A stretch of DNA of 64,000 nucleotides from Bradyrhizobium sp. AZCC 1721 (GTDB lineage Bacteria; Pseudomonadota; Alphaproteobacteria; Rhizobiales; Xanthobacteraceae), in assembly GCF_036924715.1 (NCBI RefSeq), contig NZ_JAZHSB010000001.1:496001-560000 (forward strand). Reading direction: 5' to 3'. Made by a program: the position numbers and the translations under genes. The notes beneath the pieces were generated by a model, which was given only the letters and a program-made list of their open reading frames with translations, ran no database searches and was not told the origin of the DNA. Shown here piece after piece: positions 1-9,202 of this stretch; within the stretch, counting starts at the first letter, position 1; every line of letters begins with the position of its first letter.

Positions 1-404
1 TTGCGGCGGACATGTTCCTCGAGCGGCGCGAACGGCGTGCCGCTGAAGGTATTGGTGAGCTGCTTGCGGAATTTTTCCTGCTCGCGCGTCAGCGTATCGA
101 TCGACTGCTCCAGATATTTCGGCACCACCAACTGCATGCTGTCGCCGTAGAAGCGGATCAACTGCCGCAGGAAAGTGGTGGGCAACAGATTTTGTCCGGC
201 CTTGTTTTCCTGTTCGAAGATGATCTGCGCCAGCACCTGACGGGTGATGTCGTCGCCGGTCTTGGCGTCATAGACGAGAAAATCCTCGCCTTCCTTCACC
301 ATCGCTGCGAGATCCTCGAGCGTCACATAGGTGCTGGTGCCGGTATTATAGAGCCGCCGGTTAGCATATTTCTTGATGGTCGTAGGTTGGTCTGACTTTG
401 CCAT
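1..404 (-). CDS. phaR: Polyhydroxyalkanoate synthesis repressor PhaR, C-terminus beyond the window edge
   Basis: Transcriptional repressor that senses polyhydroxybutyrate granules and controls phasin and PHB genes. The 134 visible residues start MAKSDQPTTIKKYANRRLYN, the hallmark of the PHB/PHA accumulation regulator DNA-binding domain. They continue with a second conserved block (TGDDITRQVLAQIIFEQEN, about residues 50-68) and the start of the helical accumulation-regulator domain. The protein is cut by the left end of the window. It diverges from phbA-phbB, the genes for the first two PHB synthesis steps, which supports the role. The start is the ATG on the complement at 402-404, placing the invariant KKYANRRLY near residue 11, as in the family. 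Confidence 0.93.
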   Translation of the reverse strand, partial: MAKSDQPTTIKKYANRRLYNTGTSTYVTLEDLAAMVKEGEDFLVYDAKTGDDITRQVLAQIIFEQENKAGQNLLPTTFLRQLIRFYGDSMQLVVPKYLEQSIDTLTREQEKFRKQLTNTFSGTPFAPLEEHVRR

Positions 405-721
405 AAGCTCACACATCGACACCGAGAGCAGGGAACCCGGCGGCTTCGCCGACGGGCAGACGAGCAACGCAAGCGCAGCAAAGTAAGCATTTTCAATGCG
501 GTTCGGCTACCGTTTTGTGCGGCACGGTTAATTCCAAGGCATAGACGCTGCTATGGAAACCCCCGGGGGATCAATTTGAATGCGCCGCGGTAGGATTTTG
601 GGCGCCGGCCGATTGACATGGGTCAACGAGGTTAACAACATAAGGTGAGAGACAGGCACGCCACCCCGGCCGCCCGCCGTCCAACCAACTCAAGCCCAAG
701 AAACCCCATAAGGAGATGTCC
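405..721. other. phaR-phbA divergent intergenic region
   Basis: About 317 bases without a convincing gene. It must hold the promoters of both divergent transcripts. The only distinct element I see is a short palindrome near the phbA side (613-626). A GC-rich CCCCCGGGGG-like stretch lies near 560. No RNA gene is recognisable. Confidence 0.6.
613..626. promoter_or_regulatory. Palindrome TTGAC-N4-GTCAA upstream of phbA, candidate promoter or operator
   Basis: TTGACATGGGTCAA is an inverted repeat with 5-bp arms and a 4-nt spacer, about 95 bases before the phbA start. It also contains a perfect TTGACA -35 hexamer (613-618), but the -10 options near 636-642 are weak. It could be an operator, a promoter element or both. 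It is not a close match to any PhaR site I can name, so regulator identity is open. Confidence 0.3.
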
Positions 722-1900
<1,179 letters not shown>

Positions 1901-1970
1901 ACTAAAGGCAGAGTGAGCGGTTGAATGATGAAAAGATCATCTCGCAACCGCGGCTCGAATTGGTAAAGAT

Positions 1971-2001
1971 GAAATGCCCGGTCTTCGTGCCGGGCATTTT
2001 C
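1971..2001 (+). terminator. Hairpin with T-rich tail after phbA
   Basis: A 10-bp perfect stem, AAATGCCCGG (1972-1981) with CCGGGCATTT (1990-1999) and an 8-base loop, ends in TTTT. The flanking GATG/CATC bases extend pairing with one bulge. It lies 71 bases after the phbA stop and before phbB, so it should attenuate rather than abolish read-through, or phbB has its own promoter. Confidence 0.7.
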
Positions 2002-2104
2002 ATCTTGTGGGTGCGTTTCCAAGAACGCTTTCAAAAAGATTGAGACTCGTCAAAAGACCGGGACAATTCCGGCGTACTAAGCGATTACCAAGGAGGACTA
2101 CGAC

Positions 2105-2830
2105 ATGGCACGTGTTGCATTGGTTACGGGTGGTACGCGGGGCATCGGCGCTGCGATCAGCAAGGCGCTGAAGGCTGCGGGCTACAAGGTCGCGGCGAGC
2201 TACGCCGGCAATGATGCCGCCGCCGAGAAGTTCAAATCCGAGACTGGCATCCCCGTCTACAAATGGGACGTCAGCTCCTTCGATGCTTGCGCCGAGGGCA
2301 TCAAGAAGGTCGAGGCCGATCTCGGGCCGATCGACGTGCTGGTCAACAATGCCGGCATCACCAAGGACGGCGCCTTCCACAAGATGACGCTCGAGCAATG
2401 GAACGCGGTCATCAACACCAATCTCGGCTCGCTGTTCAACATGACACGTCCGGTGATCGAGGGCATGCGCGCCCGCAAGTTCGGCCGCATCATCAACATC
2501 TCCTCGATCAATGGCCAGAAGGGACAGTTCGGCCAAGTCAACTATTCCGCCGCCAAGGCCGGCGACATCGGCTTCACCAAGGCGCTGGCGCTGGAGAATG
2601 CCAAGGGAGGCGTGACCGTGAACGCGATCTGCCCCGGCTACATCAACACCGAGATGGTGCAGGCGGTGCCGAAGGACGTGCTTGAGAAGAGCATTCTGCC
2701 GCTGATCCCGATCAATCGTCTCGGCGAGCCCGAAGAGATTGCCCGCGCGGTGGTGTTCCTGGCTGCCGACGAGGCCAGCGGCATCACCGGCTCGACCATG
2801 ACGATCAACGGCGGCCAGTACTTGGTGTGA
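2105..2830 (+). CDS. phbB: Acetoacetyl-CoA reductase (NADPH)
   Basis: Short-chain dehydrogenase that reduces acetoacetyl-CoA to (R)-3-hydroxybutyryl-CoA, the second PHB step. It has 241 residues, the family length. The cofactor site is TGGTRGIG near the N-terminus (residues 8-15), NNAG follows at about 85, and the catalytic Ser-Tyr-Lys are in ISSINGQKGQFGQVNYSAAK (about 138-157). The C-terminus TMTINGGQYLV is typical of PhaB. A strong AAGGAGGA lies at 2090-2097. Together with phbA upstream this gives the monomer supply; the PHA synthase is not in the window. Confidence 0.95.
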   Translation: MARVALVTGGTRGIGAAISKALKAAGYKVAASYAGNDAAAEKFKSETGIPVYKWDVSSFDACAEGIKKVEADLGPIDVLVNNAGITKDGAFHKMTLEQWNAVINTNLGSLFNMTRPVIEGMRARKFGRIINISSINGQKGQFGQVNYSAAKAGDIGFTKALALENAKGGVTVNAICPGYINTEMVQAVPKDVLEKSILPLIPINRLGEPEEIARAVVFLAADEASGITGSTMTINGGQYLV

Positions 2831-2885
2831 TGATCGTCGCGTCATCGCGCGAAGCCGTTGCGTGCAGCAGCGACCAGTAAAAAGT

Positions 2886-2974
2886 CGTCATGCCCGGGCT
2901 TGTCCCGGGCATCCATGTCTTTACAACTGGCGGCAAGAAAGACGTGGATGGCCGGGATAAACCCGGCCATGACG
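2886..2974. repeat. Palindromic repeat, family C, two-arm copy
   Basis: The left arm starts CGTCATGCCCGGG and folds on itself (CCCGGG-CTTGT-CCCGGG). The right arm is GGCCGGGATAAACCCGGCC ending CCATGACG. The two arms are also imperfectly complementary (CATCCATGTCTT against AAGACGTGGATG). A single-arm relative lies at 61014-61049 and a short one at 22246-22270. It follows the phbB stop and may also act as its terminator. Confidence 0.7.
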
Positions 2975-2999
2975 GAAGAAGCTGAACACTTTTCAACGC

Positions 3000-3869
3000 A
3001 TGACCTCCCGCACCGCTACCCTGATCGGATTGACCGCGATCCTGATGTGGTCGCTGCTGTCGGTGTTGACGGTCGCGACCGGAAAAATTCCGGCGTTCCA
3101 GCTCGCCGCCATGACGTTTGCGATCGGAGCTTTGGTCGCCTTCGCAAGTTTTCTGTTCCGGCCTTCTGCGTTTGCAGCCTTAAAACAGCCAGCGGTCGCC
3201 TGGGTCGTCGGCGTCGGCGGATTGTTCGGCTATCACGCGCTGTATTTCCTCGCGCTGCGCTACGCGCCGCCGGCCGAGGCCGGCCTGCTGAACTATCTCT
3301 GGCCGCTGCTGATCGTGCTGTTCTCGTCGCTGCTGCCGGGCGAGCGGCTGGCGCCACACCACATCATCGGTGCGCTGCTCGGGCTTGTCGGCACGGTGCT
3401 GCTGTTCGCCGGCAACGGCGCCAGCTTTGCGCCAGGCCAGATCCCAGGGCTGGCTGCGGCCTTCGTCGCCGCCTTTGTGTGGGCGGCGTATTCGGTGATG
3501 TCGCGCAAGCTCAAGGCGGTGCCGACTGACGCCGTGGCCGGCTTCTGCCTCGCCACCGGGCTGCTGGCCGCGCTCGTCCACGCCATGGTGGAGAAGACGG
3601 TCTGGCCGGAAACGATCGGGCAGTGGCTTGCCGTCATCGCGCTCGGCGTCGGCCCTGTCGGTGCTGCGTTCTTCGTCTGGGATATCGGCATGAAGCGCGG
3701 CGATATCCGCGTGCTCGGAGCGGCATCCTACGCGACGCCGCTACTATCGACCTTGTTTCTGATCCTCGCCGGTTTCGCGCAACCGACGGCCACGATCGCC
3801 GTCGCCGCAATCCTGATTGCGGGCGGCGGGCTGATCGCGGCGAAGGATATGGTGTGGCGGAAATCTTAG
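3000..3869 (+). CDS. EamA/DMT-family transporter, probable amino-acid or metabolite exporter
   Basis: An inner-membrane protein of 289 residues with about ten hydrophobic segments arranged as two EamA repeats, the drug/metabolite transporter plan. The region around FGYHALYFLALRYAPPAEAGLLNYLWPL resembles the YddG-type aromatic amino-acid exporters; the substrate here is inferred only from that likeness. The start ATG at 3000 has a weak ribosome site. The 3' end overlaps the convergent flavin-reductase gene by 4 bases (3866-3869). Confidence 0.8.
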   Translation: MTSRTATLIGLTAILMWSLLSVLTVATGKIPAFQLAAMTFAIGALVAFASFLFRPSAFAALKQPAVAWVVGVGGLFGYHALYFLALRYAPPAEAGLLNYLWPLLIVLFSSLLPGERLAPHHIIGALLGLVGTVLLFAGNGASFAPGQIPGLAAAFVAAFVWAAYSVMSRKLKAVPTDAVAGFCLATGLLAALVHAMVEKTVWPETIGQWLAVIALGVGPVGAAFFVWDIGMKRGDIRVLGAASYATPLLSTLFLILAGFAQPTATIAVAAILIAGGGLIAAKDMVWRKS

Positions 3870-4549
3870 GCCGCCGGCTTCCAGCCCGGCGGCTTGTACA
3901 TCGCCTCCGGAATCTGCCCAAGCTCGGAGCGTTGCAGCTTCTCCGGCATCAGCCCGTAGAACTGCTGGAAGCTCATGATCAGCGGCCGCCATTTGTCGGG
4001 ATCGATACGGTTGGGCTCGTCATCCATCATGATTCCCGGATGCGCATGCACGCGCGTGATGCGCACCTCGATCGCGGCAAGATTGCCGCGCCAGACCGCA
4101 TCCTCCTCGGCCATCCCGTGGACGCGTGCGACCTTGGCTTCGATCTGCACCGGGCATTCCAGCGCGCGCGGCGCCGCAACGGTTTCGCCCGGCATCGCGG
4201 ACAGGCCGCACAGGCCAAACTTGTCACGCGCGTGCCGATAGCCGCGCATCCGCTTGCCCGGCGGCACCGGATCCGAGCCGGTCGTGCGAGCCAGACGATC
4301 GACCGCGCCGACCAGTGCGGCCGACGGCAGATTGAGCACGCACTCGCCTGTCCGGATCATGTTCTCGGTGGTCTTTGAGTTGGCCGCTAACCCCAGCATG
4401 CAGCGCCAACCAACCCACCATGCCGACGACATCGGCGCGAGGTTGAATGAACCGTCCTCATTGGTCGAGCCGATCAGAACCACCGGCGTGCCGAAATAGA
4501 GAATCGCCGGTTCGATCTGGATGTTCGAGATTTCAAAAGTGCCGTGCAT
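3866..4549 (-). CDS. Flavin reductase-like FMN-binding split-barrel protein
   Basis: A 227-residue protein of the flavin-reductase-like split-barrel family, probably binding FMN in the cytosol. Visible signs are the early LYFGTPVVLIGSTNEDGSFNLAPMSSAWWVG block and ENMIRTGECVLNLPS, both usual in the fold. The substrate is not deducible. The start is the ATG at 4547-4549, preceded by GAGGAGCGG at the right distance; an in-frame upstream ATG near 4630 lacks a comparable ribosome site. It converges on the EamA transporter with a 4-base overlap. Confidence 0.75.
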   Translation of the reverse strand: MHGTFEISNIQIEPAILYFGTPVVLIGSTNEDGSFNLAPMSSAWWVGWRCMLGLAANSKTTENMIRTGECVLNLPSAALVGAVDRLARTTGSDPVPPGKRMRGYRHARDKFGLCGLSAMPGETVAAPRALECPVQIEAKVARVHGMAEEDAVWRGNLAAIEVRITRVHAHPGIMMDDEPNRIDPDKWRPLIMSFQQFYGLMPEKLQRSELGQIPEAMYKPPGWKPAA

Positions 4550-4651
4550 TTTTCCGCTCCTCTTGATGCGAGCGGAAACTATTGACGCGAATGCGCGGAA
4601 CCCACCCGATTCCCGATCGCGATTTTTCATTGCGGCGGGAACGAATGACGA

Positions 4652-5083
4652 CTAGGTCGGCTCCCAGCCCTTCGGCGCCAGCTCGAATTTCGCAAACTCA
4701 AATCCTGGCGCCACGGTGCAGCCGACCAGCGTCCAACTGCCGGTGCTCTCGGCGGCCTGCCAGGCGTGCGGCGGGACGATCGCCTGCGGCGCCTCGCCGG
4801 CGGCAAGATTCGCGCCGAGCTTCACGCTGCGTTGCCCATCACTATCAGCGATCCAGAGCGTCAGCGCCGCGCCCGCGTAATAATGCCAGGTCTCGACCGC
4901 ATCGATGCGATGCCAATGCGAGCGTTCGCCGCGTGCCAACAGGAAATAGATCGCGGTCGATCGCGAACGCCCGGCGGTGTCCACACTGTCATCGCGAAAC
5001 GTCTCGCGATAATGCCCACCTTCGGGGTGCGGCTTCAGGTCGAGCCGCGCGATGATCTCGGCGGCTTCTCGCGGCAGCGCCAT
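4652..5083 (-). CDS. Cupin family protein, DUF985 type
   Basis: A 143-residue single-domain beta-barrel protein. It shows the DUF985 pattern: LDLKPHPEGGHYRETFR near residue 15, then SAIYFLL-like and SHWHRIDAVETWHYYAGAAL (about 55-74) with the cupin His/Glu residues, and VGCTVAPGFEFAKFEL at the C-terminus. The biochemical role of the family is not established; some relatives resemble sugar epimerases. Its ATG overlaps the gloB stop in a TGATG junction (5081-5085), so it is probably translationally coupled to gloB. Confidence 0.8.
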   Translation of the reverse strand: MALPREAAEIIARLDLKPHPEGGHYRETFRDDSVDTAGRSRSTAIYFLLARGERSHWHRIDAVETWHYYAGAALTLWIADSDGQRSVKLGANLAAGEAPQAIVPPHAWQAAESTGSWTLVGCTVAPGFEFAKFELAPKGWEPT

Positions 5084-5850
5084 CAGGACTTGTTCTTGCG
5101 TTCGCGGAGTTCGCCGAACACTTCGACGGCGCTGGCGCCCTTCATGTGCAGCTTGGCTGCCACCGATGGCTCGTCGGCGCGCAGGAACACATTGGCTTTT
5201 TTCTCCTCGCCCAACAGCACCGGGATCGTCGGCTTGTTCTCCGCGCGCAGCCGCGTCACTTCCTCGGCGCGCGCCTTCAGCGCCGGATTGTCGCCGTCGA
5301 CGGTGAGCGCGAATTTGACGTTGGATGCAGTATATTCATGGCCGCAATAGAGCTTGAAATCGTCCGGCAGCGCACGGAGCTTCAACAGCGAATCCCACAT
5401 CATCGGATAGTTGCCCTCGAACACCCGGCCGCAGCCGATCGAGAACAGCGTGTCGGCGGCAAACACCGCCTTTTCGGTATCGAATACGTAGGAGATATGA
5501 TCGAGCGTGTGCCCCGGCGTTTCCAGCACCCTGGCCAGCAGGCTTCCCACCTTGAGTACGTCGCCATGGGCAGCGCGCAGGTCGACATTGGCAATCTTGG
5601 TGGACTTGTCGTGCGGTGCAACGACGCGGCAATTATATTTCTGCTTCAGCTCGGCAACGCCGCCGACATGGTCGTGATGGTGATGAGTGACGAGAATATC
5701 CGTCAGCGCCCAGCCTTCGCGCTCCAGCGCCTTGATGATCGGGGCGGCTTCCGGCGCGTCGATCGATGCGGTGGCCTTGGTCGCGGGATCGTGGATCAAA
5801 TAGCCGAAATTGTCGCTGAGGCAGGTGAAGGTACGAATTTCCGCGGCCAT
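5083..5850 (-). CDS. gloB: Hydroxyacylglutathione hydrolase (glyoxalase II)
   Basis: Hydrolyses S-D-lactoylglutathione to D-lactate and glutathione, completing methylglyoxal detoxification. The 255 residues carry the binuclear metal motif THHHHDHVGG (about 54-63), then GHTLDHI and the C-terminal GHEYTASN, in the order of the metallo-beta-lactamase fold. The start ATG at 5848-5850 gives MAAEIRTFTCLSDNFGYLI, the normal N-terminus; the frame stays open far upstream but that extension is low-complexity Arg/Pro sequence and not real. It is coupled to the DUF985 cupin downstream and diverges from the methyltransferase at 5971. Confidence 0.95.
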   Translation of the reverse strand: MAAEIRTFTCLSDNFGYLIHDPATKATASIDAPEAAPIIKALEREGWALTDILVTHHHHDHVGGVAELKQKYNCRVVAPHDKSTKIANVDLRAAHGDVLKVGSLLARVLETPGHTLDHISYVFDTEKAVFAADTLFSIGCGRVFEGNYPMMWDSLLKLRALPDDFKLYCGHEYTASNVKFALTVDGDNPALKARAEEVTRLRAENKPTIPVLLGEEKKANVFLRADEPSVAAKLHMKGASAVEVFGELRERKNKS

Positions 5851-5970
5851 GACAGCTCCGTGGTTAAGGCTTTCAGCCCCGTCAATCCGCAAGAAATATG
5901 GCGTTAACGCTTGCGCGGCAATGCCATTTTCGGCACGCCGCAATGAAACACGGTATGGTAGATTGTGCCC

Positions 5971-6717
5971 ATGACTATCGACGTCATCGATCTCCGGGAT
6001 TTCTATTCGCAGCGCCTCGGCATCGTGGCGCGGCAGTTGATCAACCGCGGCATTCGGGCGCGCTGGTCCGACGCGGCGGGGCAGCGGGTGCTCGGGCTCG
6101 GCTATCCGACGCCCTATCTCGGGCTGTTTCGCGAGGATTCGGAGCGCTGCATCGCTTTCATGCCGGCGGCGCAGGGCGTCCTGAAATGGCCGACGGGGCG
6201 GCCGGCGCTGGCATCTCTGATCGATGAATTCTCGATGCCGCTGCCGGACGCCGCGGTGGATCGGATCTTGCTGGTTCATGCGCTGGAGATGTCGGACGAT
6301 CCGGAGCGCCTGTTGCGCGAGGTGTGGCGGGTGCTGGCGCCGTCCGGGCGGCTGATTGCGGTGATCCCGAACCGGCGGGGCGTGTGGACGCGCACCGACA
6401 ATACGCCGTTCGGTCACGGCCGGCCCTATTCGCGCGCGCAGATCACGCAATTGCTGCGGCAGACCTGGTTCACGCCGGCGGCGTGGGGCGAGGCGCTGTT
6501 TCTGCCGCCGGTCGGCAATAGTTGGTTTCTGCGCTCAGCGATGGCGTGGGAGCGTGTCGGCGCCGCGCTGTCGCTGCCGTTCGCCGGCGTCCATATCGTG
6601 GAAGCGACCAAACAGGTCTATCGCGCGATCCCCGCGGGCCGCGAACGTGCGCGGCTGATTCCGTCGCTGGAGCCGGCGCTGGTGCCGTCATCGACGGCGA
6701 CAAGGGATAAGGTGTAG
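5971..6717 (+). CDS. Class I SAM-dependent methyltransferase domain protein
   Basis: A 248-residue protein with the late half of a methyltransferase Rossmann fold: LPDAAVDRILLVHALEMSDDPERLLREVWRVLAPSGRLIAVIPNRRGVW (about 89-137) is the characteristic motif from strand 4 to strand 5. The glycine-rich SAM loop is degenerate (GLGYPTPYLGLF), as in several alphaproteobacterial paralogues beside gloB. The substrate is unknown. The ATG at 5971 is preferred over an in-frame GTG two codons earlier. Confidence 0.8.
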   Translation: MTIDVIDLRDFYSQRLGIVARQLINRGIRARWSDAAGQRVLGLGYPTPYLGLFREDSERCIAFMPAAQGVLKWPTGRPALASLIDEFSMPLPDAAVDRILLVHALEMSDDPERLLREVWRVLAPSGRLIAVIPNRRGVWTRTDNTPFGHGRPYSRAQITQLLRQTWFTPAAWGEALFLPPVGNSWFLRSAMAWERVGAALSLPFAGVHIVEATKQVYRAIPAGRERARLIPSLEPALVPSSTATRDKV

Positions 6718-6726
6718 TCTATCCGC

Positions 6727-6917
6727 TCGTCGTCCCTGCCTCCGTGCGCAATCGCGCACTCGGCGCAGGGACCCATAACCACAGGCGGTATTTGTTTGAA
6801 AGATCGTCGAGCCACGTGCCTCAAATGAAGGCCGCGGCGACGCGATGAGCGCAATTGCGCTCACGCTCGGGGTCCCTGCGCCGAGTGCGCGATTGCGCAC
6901 GGAGGCAGGGACGACGA
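6727..6917. repeat. Palindromic repeat, family A, variant with 48-bp perfect inverted repeat
   Basis: Bases 6727-6774 and 6870-6917 are exact reverse complements (48 bp) around a 95-base spacer. Each arm is itself a nested palindrome: outer GTCCCTGC/GCAGGGAC and inner GTGCGC/GCGCAC. The family signature CCCATAACCAC follows the left arm. It sits between the convergent methyltransferase and DUF4167 genes, so it could terminate both. Confidence 0.85.
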
Positions 6918-6932
6918 TTGTGGGTGAACTAC

Positions 6933-7676
6933 TTATTCGTTCCCCGGATTGAAATCTTCGCTTGGCGCGGCGGGCGCGGCCAAGCTGTCGGGGCGCGGGC
7001 CGTGCGGCCGGCGACGCCGGCGCGGGAAACGCTCGCCGCGGCCCTCTTCATATCCGCCGGGCGCACCGTTCACCTGCGGCTGCGGGCCGGTGATGAAGGA
7101 GGGCAGGCGGTCGACGCCGCCGGTATCGGCAATCACCGGCTGCGGCTGGGCTTGCGGCTGATATTGCGGCTGCGGACGGTGCTCGCGTTCGCGATGGTGT
7201 TCGCGCGGCTGTTGGTCGCGCTGGTAGGGCTGGTTGTCGCCGCGCTGTTCGCGTTCGCGCGGATTGTTGTCGCGAATATATGGCTGCGGCTGCTGCGGGA
7301 CGAAGCCCGGCTCCTGGCCGAAATGCGAAAAACTCTCGCCGTCGTCGTCACCGTCTTCCGTCGGCTGCATTTCGGTGTCGATGCGCGGCTGCGGCTGGTT
7401 CTGCCGGAATTGCTCCTGCGCGGCAGCGATCAGGCGGAAATAATGCTCGGCGTGCTGGTAGTAATTCTCGGCAGCGACTGGGTCGCCGGAAGAGCGCGCG
7501 TCGCGCGCTAGCTGAACGTATTTTTCCGCAACGTGCGAAGCGGTGCCGCGGATCTTGATGTCAGGCCCGTTGGATTCGAACACCCGGGTCATCGGGTTCT
7601 GACCGCGCCGGCCATCGTTCCGGTTACTGCCTTGGTTCCGGTTACGCATCCGCTTGTTGTTTTGACCGTTTCTCAT
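6933..7676 (-). CDS. DUF4167 domain-containing protein
   Basis: A 247-residue protein of unknown function, widespread in Rhizobiales beside prmC and prfA. The N-terminal 28 residues are Arg/Asn/Gly-rich. The conserved block VFESNGPDIKIRGTASHVAEKYVQLARDARSSGDPVAAENYYQHAEHYFRLI (about 32-84) is the recognisable domain, TPR-like in appearance. The rest is Gln/Pro/Arg-rich and probably disordered, with a basic cluster RFPRRRRRPHGPRP near 216-229. An RNA- or ribosome-related role is only a guess from the basic ends and the neighbours. Confidence 0.85.
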   Translation of the reverse strand: MRNGQNNKRMRNRNQGSNRNDGRRGQNPMTRVFESNGPDIKIRGTASHVAEKYVQLARDARSSGDPVAAENYYQHAEHYFRLIAAAQEQFRQNQPQPRIDTEMQPTEDGDDDGESFSHFGQEPGFVPQQPQPYIRDNNPREREQRGDNQPYQRDQQPREHHREREHRPQPQYQPQAQPQPVIADTGGVDRLPSFITGPQPQVNGAPGGYEEGRGERFPRRRRRPHGPRPDSLAAPAAPSEDFNPGNE

Positions 7677-8166
7677 GTCTCGCCTTTATTCCAGCCCTGA
7701 TGTTTTGCAGTTGCCGTCGTAGCCTGATCCGACCCGGCGCGCACTCAGGCGCACCGAATCACGATGCCGTTCAAACTCATGTCGTCGATTTCGCCAACCC
7801 TCGCGTTCAGCAAAGACGCGTTCCCCAATCGGCGGCGTACATTTGCCCGCCGGATCAAATCATTCAGCCTGCCAAAACCAGTCTAACCGTCTTGCATGAC
7901 GGCCTCGCGTGACTGGCTGTTGCGTAAGTCTTCAAGCGCAATATCAGGCTTTCGTTCGCTTTACGGTCGAGAGCAGCACAGCTCCAGCTATTGCGCTCGA
8001 TTCGACCTGCGTTTGGAACCTTTCACCCGGCGGGCTCTCGTTTCGAGAAACTCTGGCCTCACCCGCATGATCTTACGGGGCCAGCAACCCTGCACCGATG
8101 TTATGAGCGGAACGTAGTCGCTCCGGGCGAATATTCCAAGGGGTTTTTTTGCGTTCCAAAAGGACT
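7677..8166. other. Gene-poor 490-base region with several hairpins, possible non-coding RNA
   Basis: No open frame here looks like a real protein. Hairpins are visible on the plus strand: TCTCG-TTT-CGAGA (8036-8048), CTGGCC (8053-8058) with GGCCAG (8079-8084) enclosing CCCG/CGGG, and GAGCG (8105-8109) with CGCTC (8119-8123). They are followed by a run of seven T (8144-8150). I could not match it to tmRNA, RNase P RNA, 6S or SRP RNA. Confidence 0.3.
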
Positions 8167-9048
8167 TTATCGGGCCATTTTGTGGCCCGCGACCGCCCTC
8201 GGAATGCCCGCCAGATCGGCCTTGGGCGCCGTTGCAGGCATCAAGCCTGCGCTCGTCATCAGGGCCTGGATTGGGCCGCTTTGGCCCTCTCCAGCCTCCA
8301 CGACCAAGGCTGCACCCGGGGCGAGGAGGCCGGCCGCCTGAGGGATCAACGCGCGGTAGGCGTCCAGCCCGTCGGCGCCACCATCGAGCGCGGCGAGCGG
8401 GTCATGATTTCTCACCTCTACCGACAGCCGGTCGATATCCGCCGACCGGATATAGGGCGGATTCGAGACGATCAGATCGAATGAACCGGATAGTCCACGC
8501 GCGTAATCGCAGGCGATGAACGTCGCGCGCTCCGAGAGGCCGGCGCAGGCGGCATTGGCCGCAGCGGTTTGCAGCGCCGCTTCGGAGATGTCGGTTCCGA
8601 ATCCCTCGGCCGCCGGCAATTCGGACAACAGCGCAAGAAGAATTGCGCCGGTGCCGGTGCCGAGATCGGCGATACGCATCGGACGAGCGAGATCGCCGCC
8701 GGCGCGTAGCAGTTCCAGCGCCAGTTCGACCACCGTCTCGGTATCGGGTCGCGGCACCAGCGTTGCGGTTGAGAGTCGTAAGGGCAGACCCCAAAACTCC
8801 TTCTCGCCGATGATGCGGGCGACCGGCTCGCCTGCGAGACGTCGGCGGGCGAATTCCTCAAGGCGTGTCGATTCGTCCGGCGTTAGTTGGCGCTGGGCGG
8901 CCGCGATCAAGCCGGTCAGATCGAGACCGAGCGCGTGACCGATCAGAAGCCGCGCGTCGAGCGCGGCGGAATCGATGGCGGCGGTTTTGAGTCTCGCTGC
9001 GAGCGCGCGCCGCGCGGCCTCGACGGTCTGGCCGGCGAAATCCGTCAT
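8167..9048 (-). CDS. prmC: Peptide chain release factor N5-glutamine methyltransferase
   Basis: Methylates the Gln of the GGQ motif in RF1/RF2. It has 293 residues: an N-terminal helical domain (1-85) followed by a SAM fold with IADLGTGTGAILLALL (about 121-136) and the family-diagnostic NPPY in IVSNPPYIRS (about 185-194). It lies directly downstream of its substrate gene prfA on the same strand, separated by a family A palindromic repeat. The start ATG (9046-9048) gives MTDFAGQTVEAARRALA; the frame upstream of it is repeat sequence. Confidence 0.95.
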   Translation of the reverse strand: MTDFAGQTVEAARRALAARLKTAAIDSAALDARLLIGHALGLDLTGLIAAAQRQLTPDESTRLEEFARRRLAGEPVARIIGEKEFWGLPLRLSTATLVPRPDTETVVELALELLRAGGDLARPMRIADLGTGTGAILLALLSELPAAEGFGTDISEAALQTAAANAACAGLSERATFIACDYARGLSGSFDLIVSNPPYIRSADIDRLSVEVRNHDPLAALDGGADGLDAYRALIPQAAGLLAPGAALVVEAGEGQSGPIQALMTSAGLMPATAPKADLAGIPRAVAGHKMAR

Positions 9049-9069
9049 GCGGCGAGCCACAATCTCGAC

Positions 9070-9189
9070 GTCGTCCCTGCGAACGCAGGGATCCATAACC
9101 ACCGGCCTTTATTGTTGCGAGAGGTCTCGACCCCCACCGCCCACATTGCGAGGCCGCGGCGTACGGGTCCCCGCTTTCGCGGGGACGAC
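9070..9189. repeat. Palindromic repeat, family A, between prfA and prmC
   Basis: The left arm folds as TCCCTGC-GAAC-GCAGGGA and is followed by CCATAACCACCGG. The right arm is GCGGCGTACGGGTCCCCG with its partner CGGGGAC. It fills most of the 154-base gap between the prfA stop and the prmC start. It would form a stable structure in a shared transcript. Confidence 0.85.
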
Positions 9190-9202
9190 AGCCGGATGTT
9201 AC

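Noticed and set aside
5851..6450. N-terminal extension of gloB (about 200 codons)
   Set aside because: The extension is Arg/Pro-rich and antisense to the methyltransferase; glyoxalase II proteins start at the MAAEIRTF position.
7560..7590. tRNA-like T-arm (GGATTCGAAC)
   Set aside because: It lies within the DUF4167 coding sequence and no cloverleaf can be built around it.
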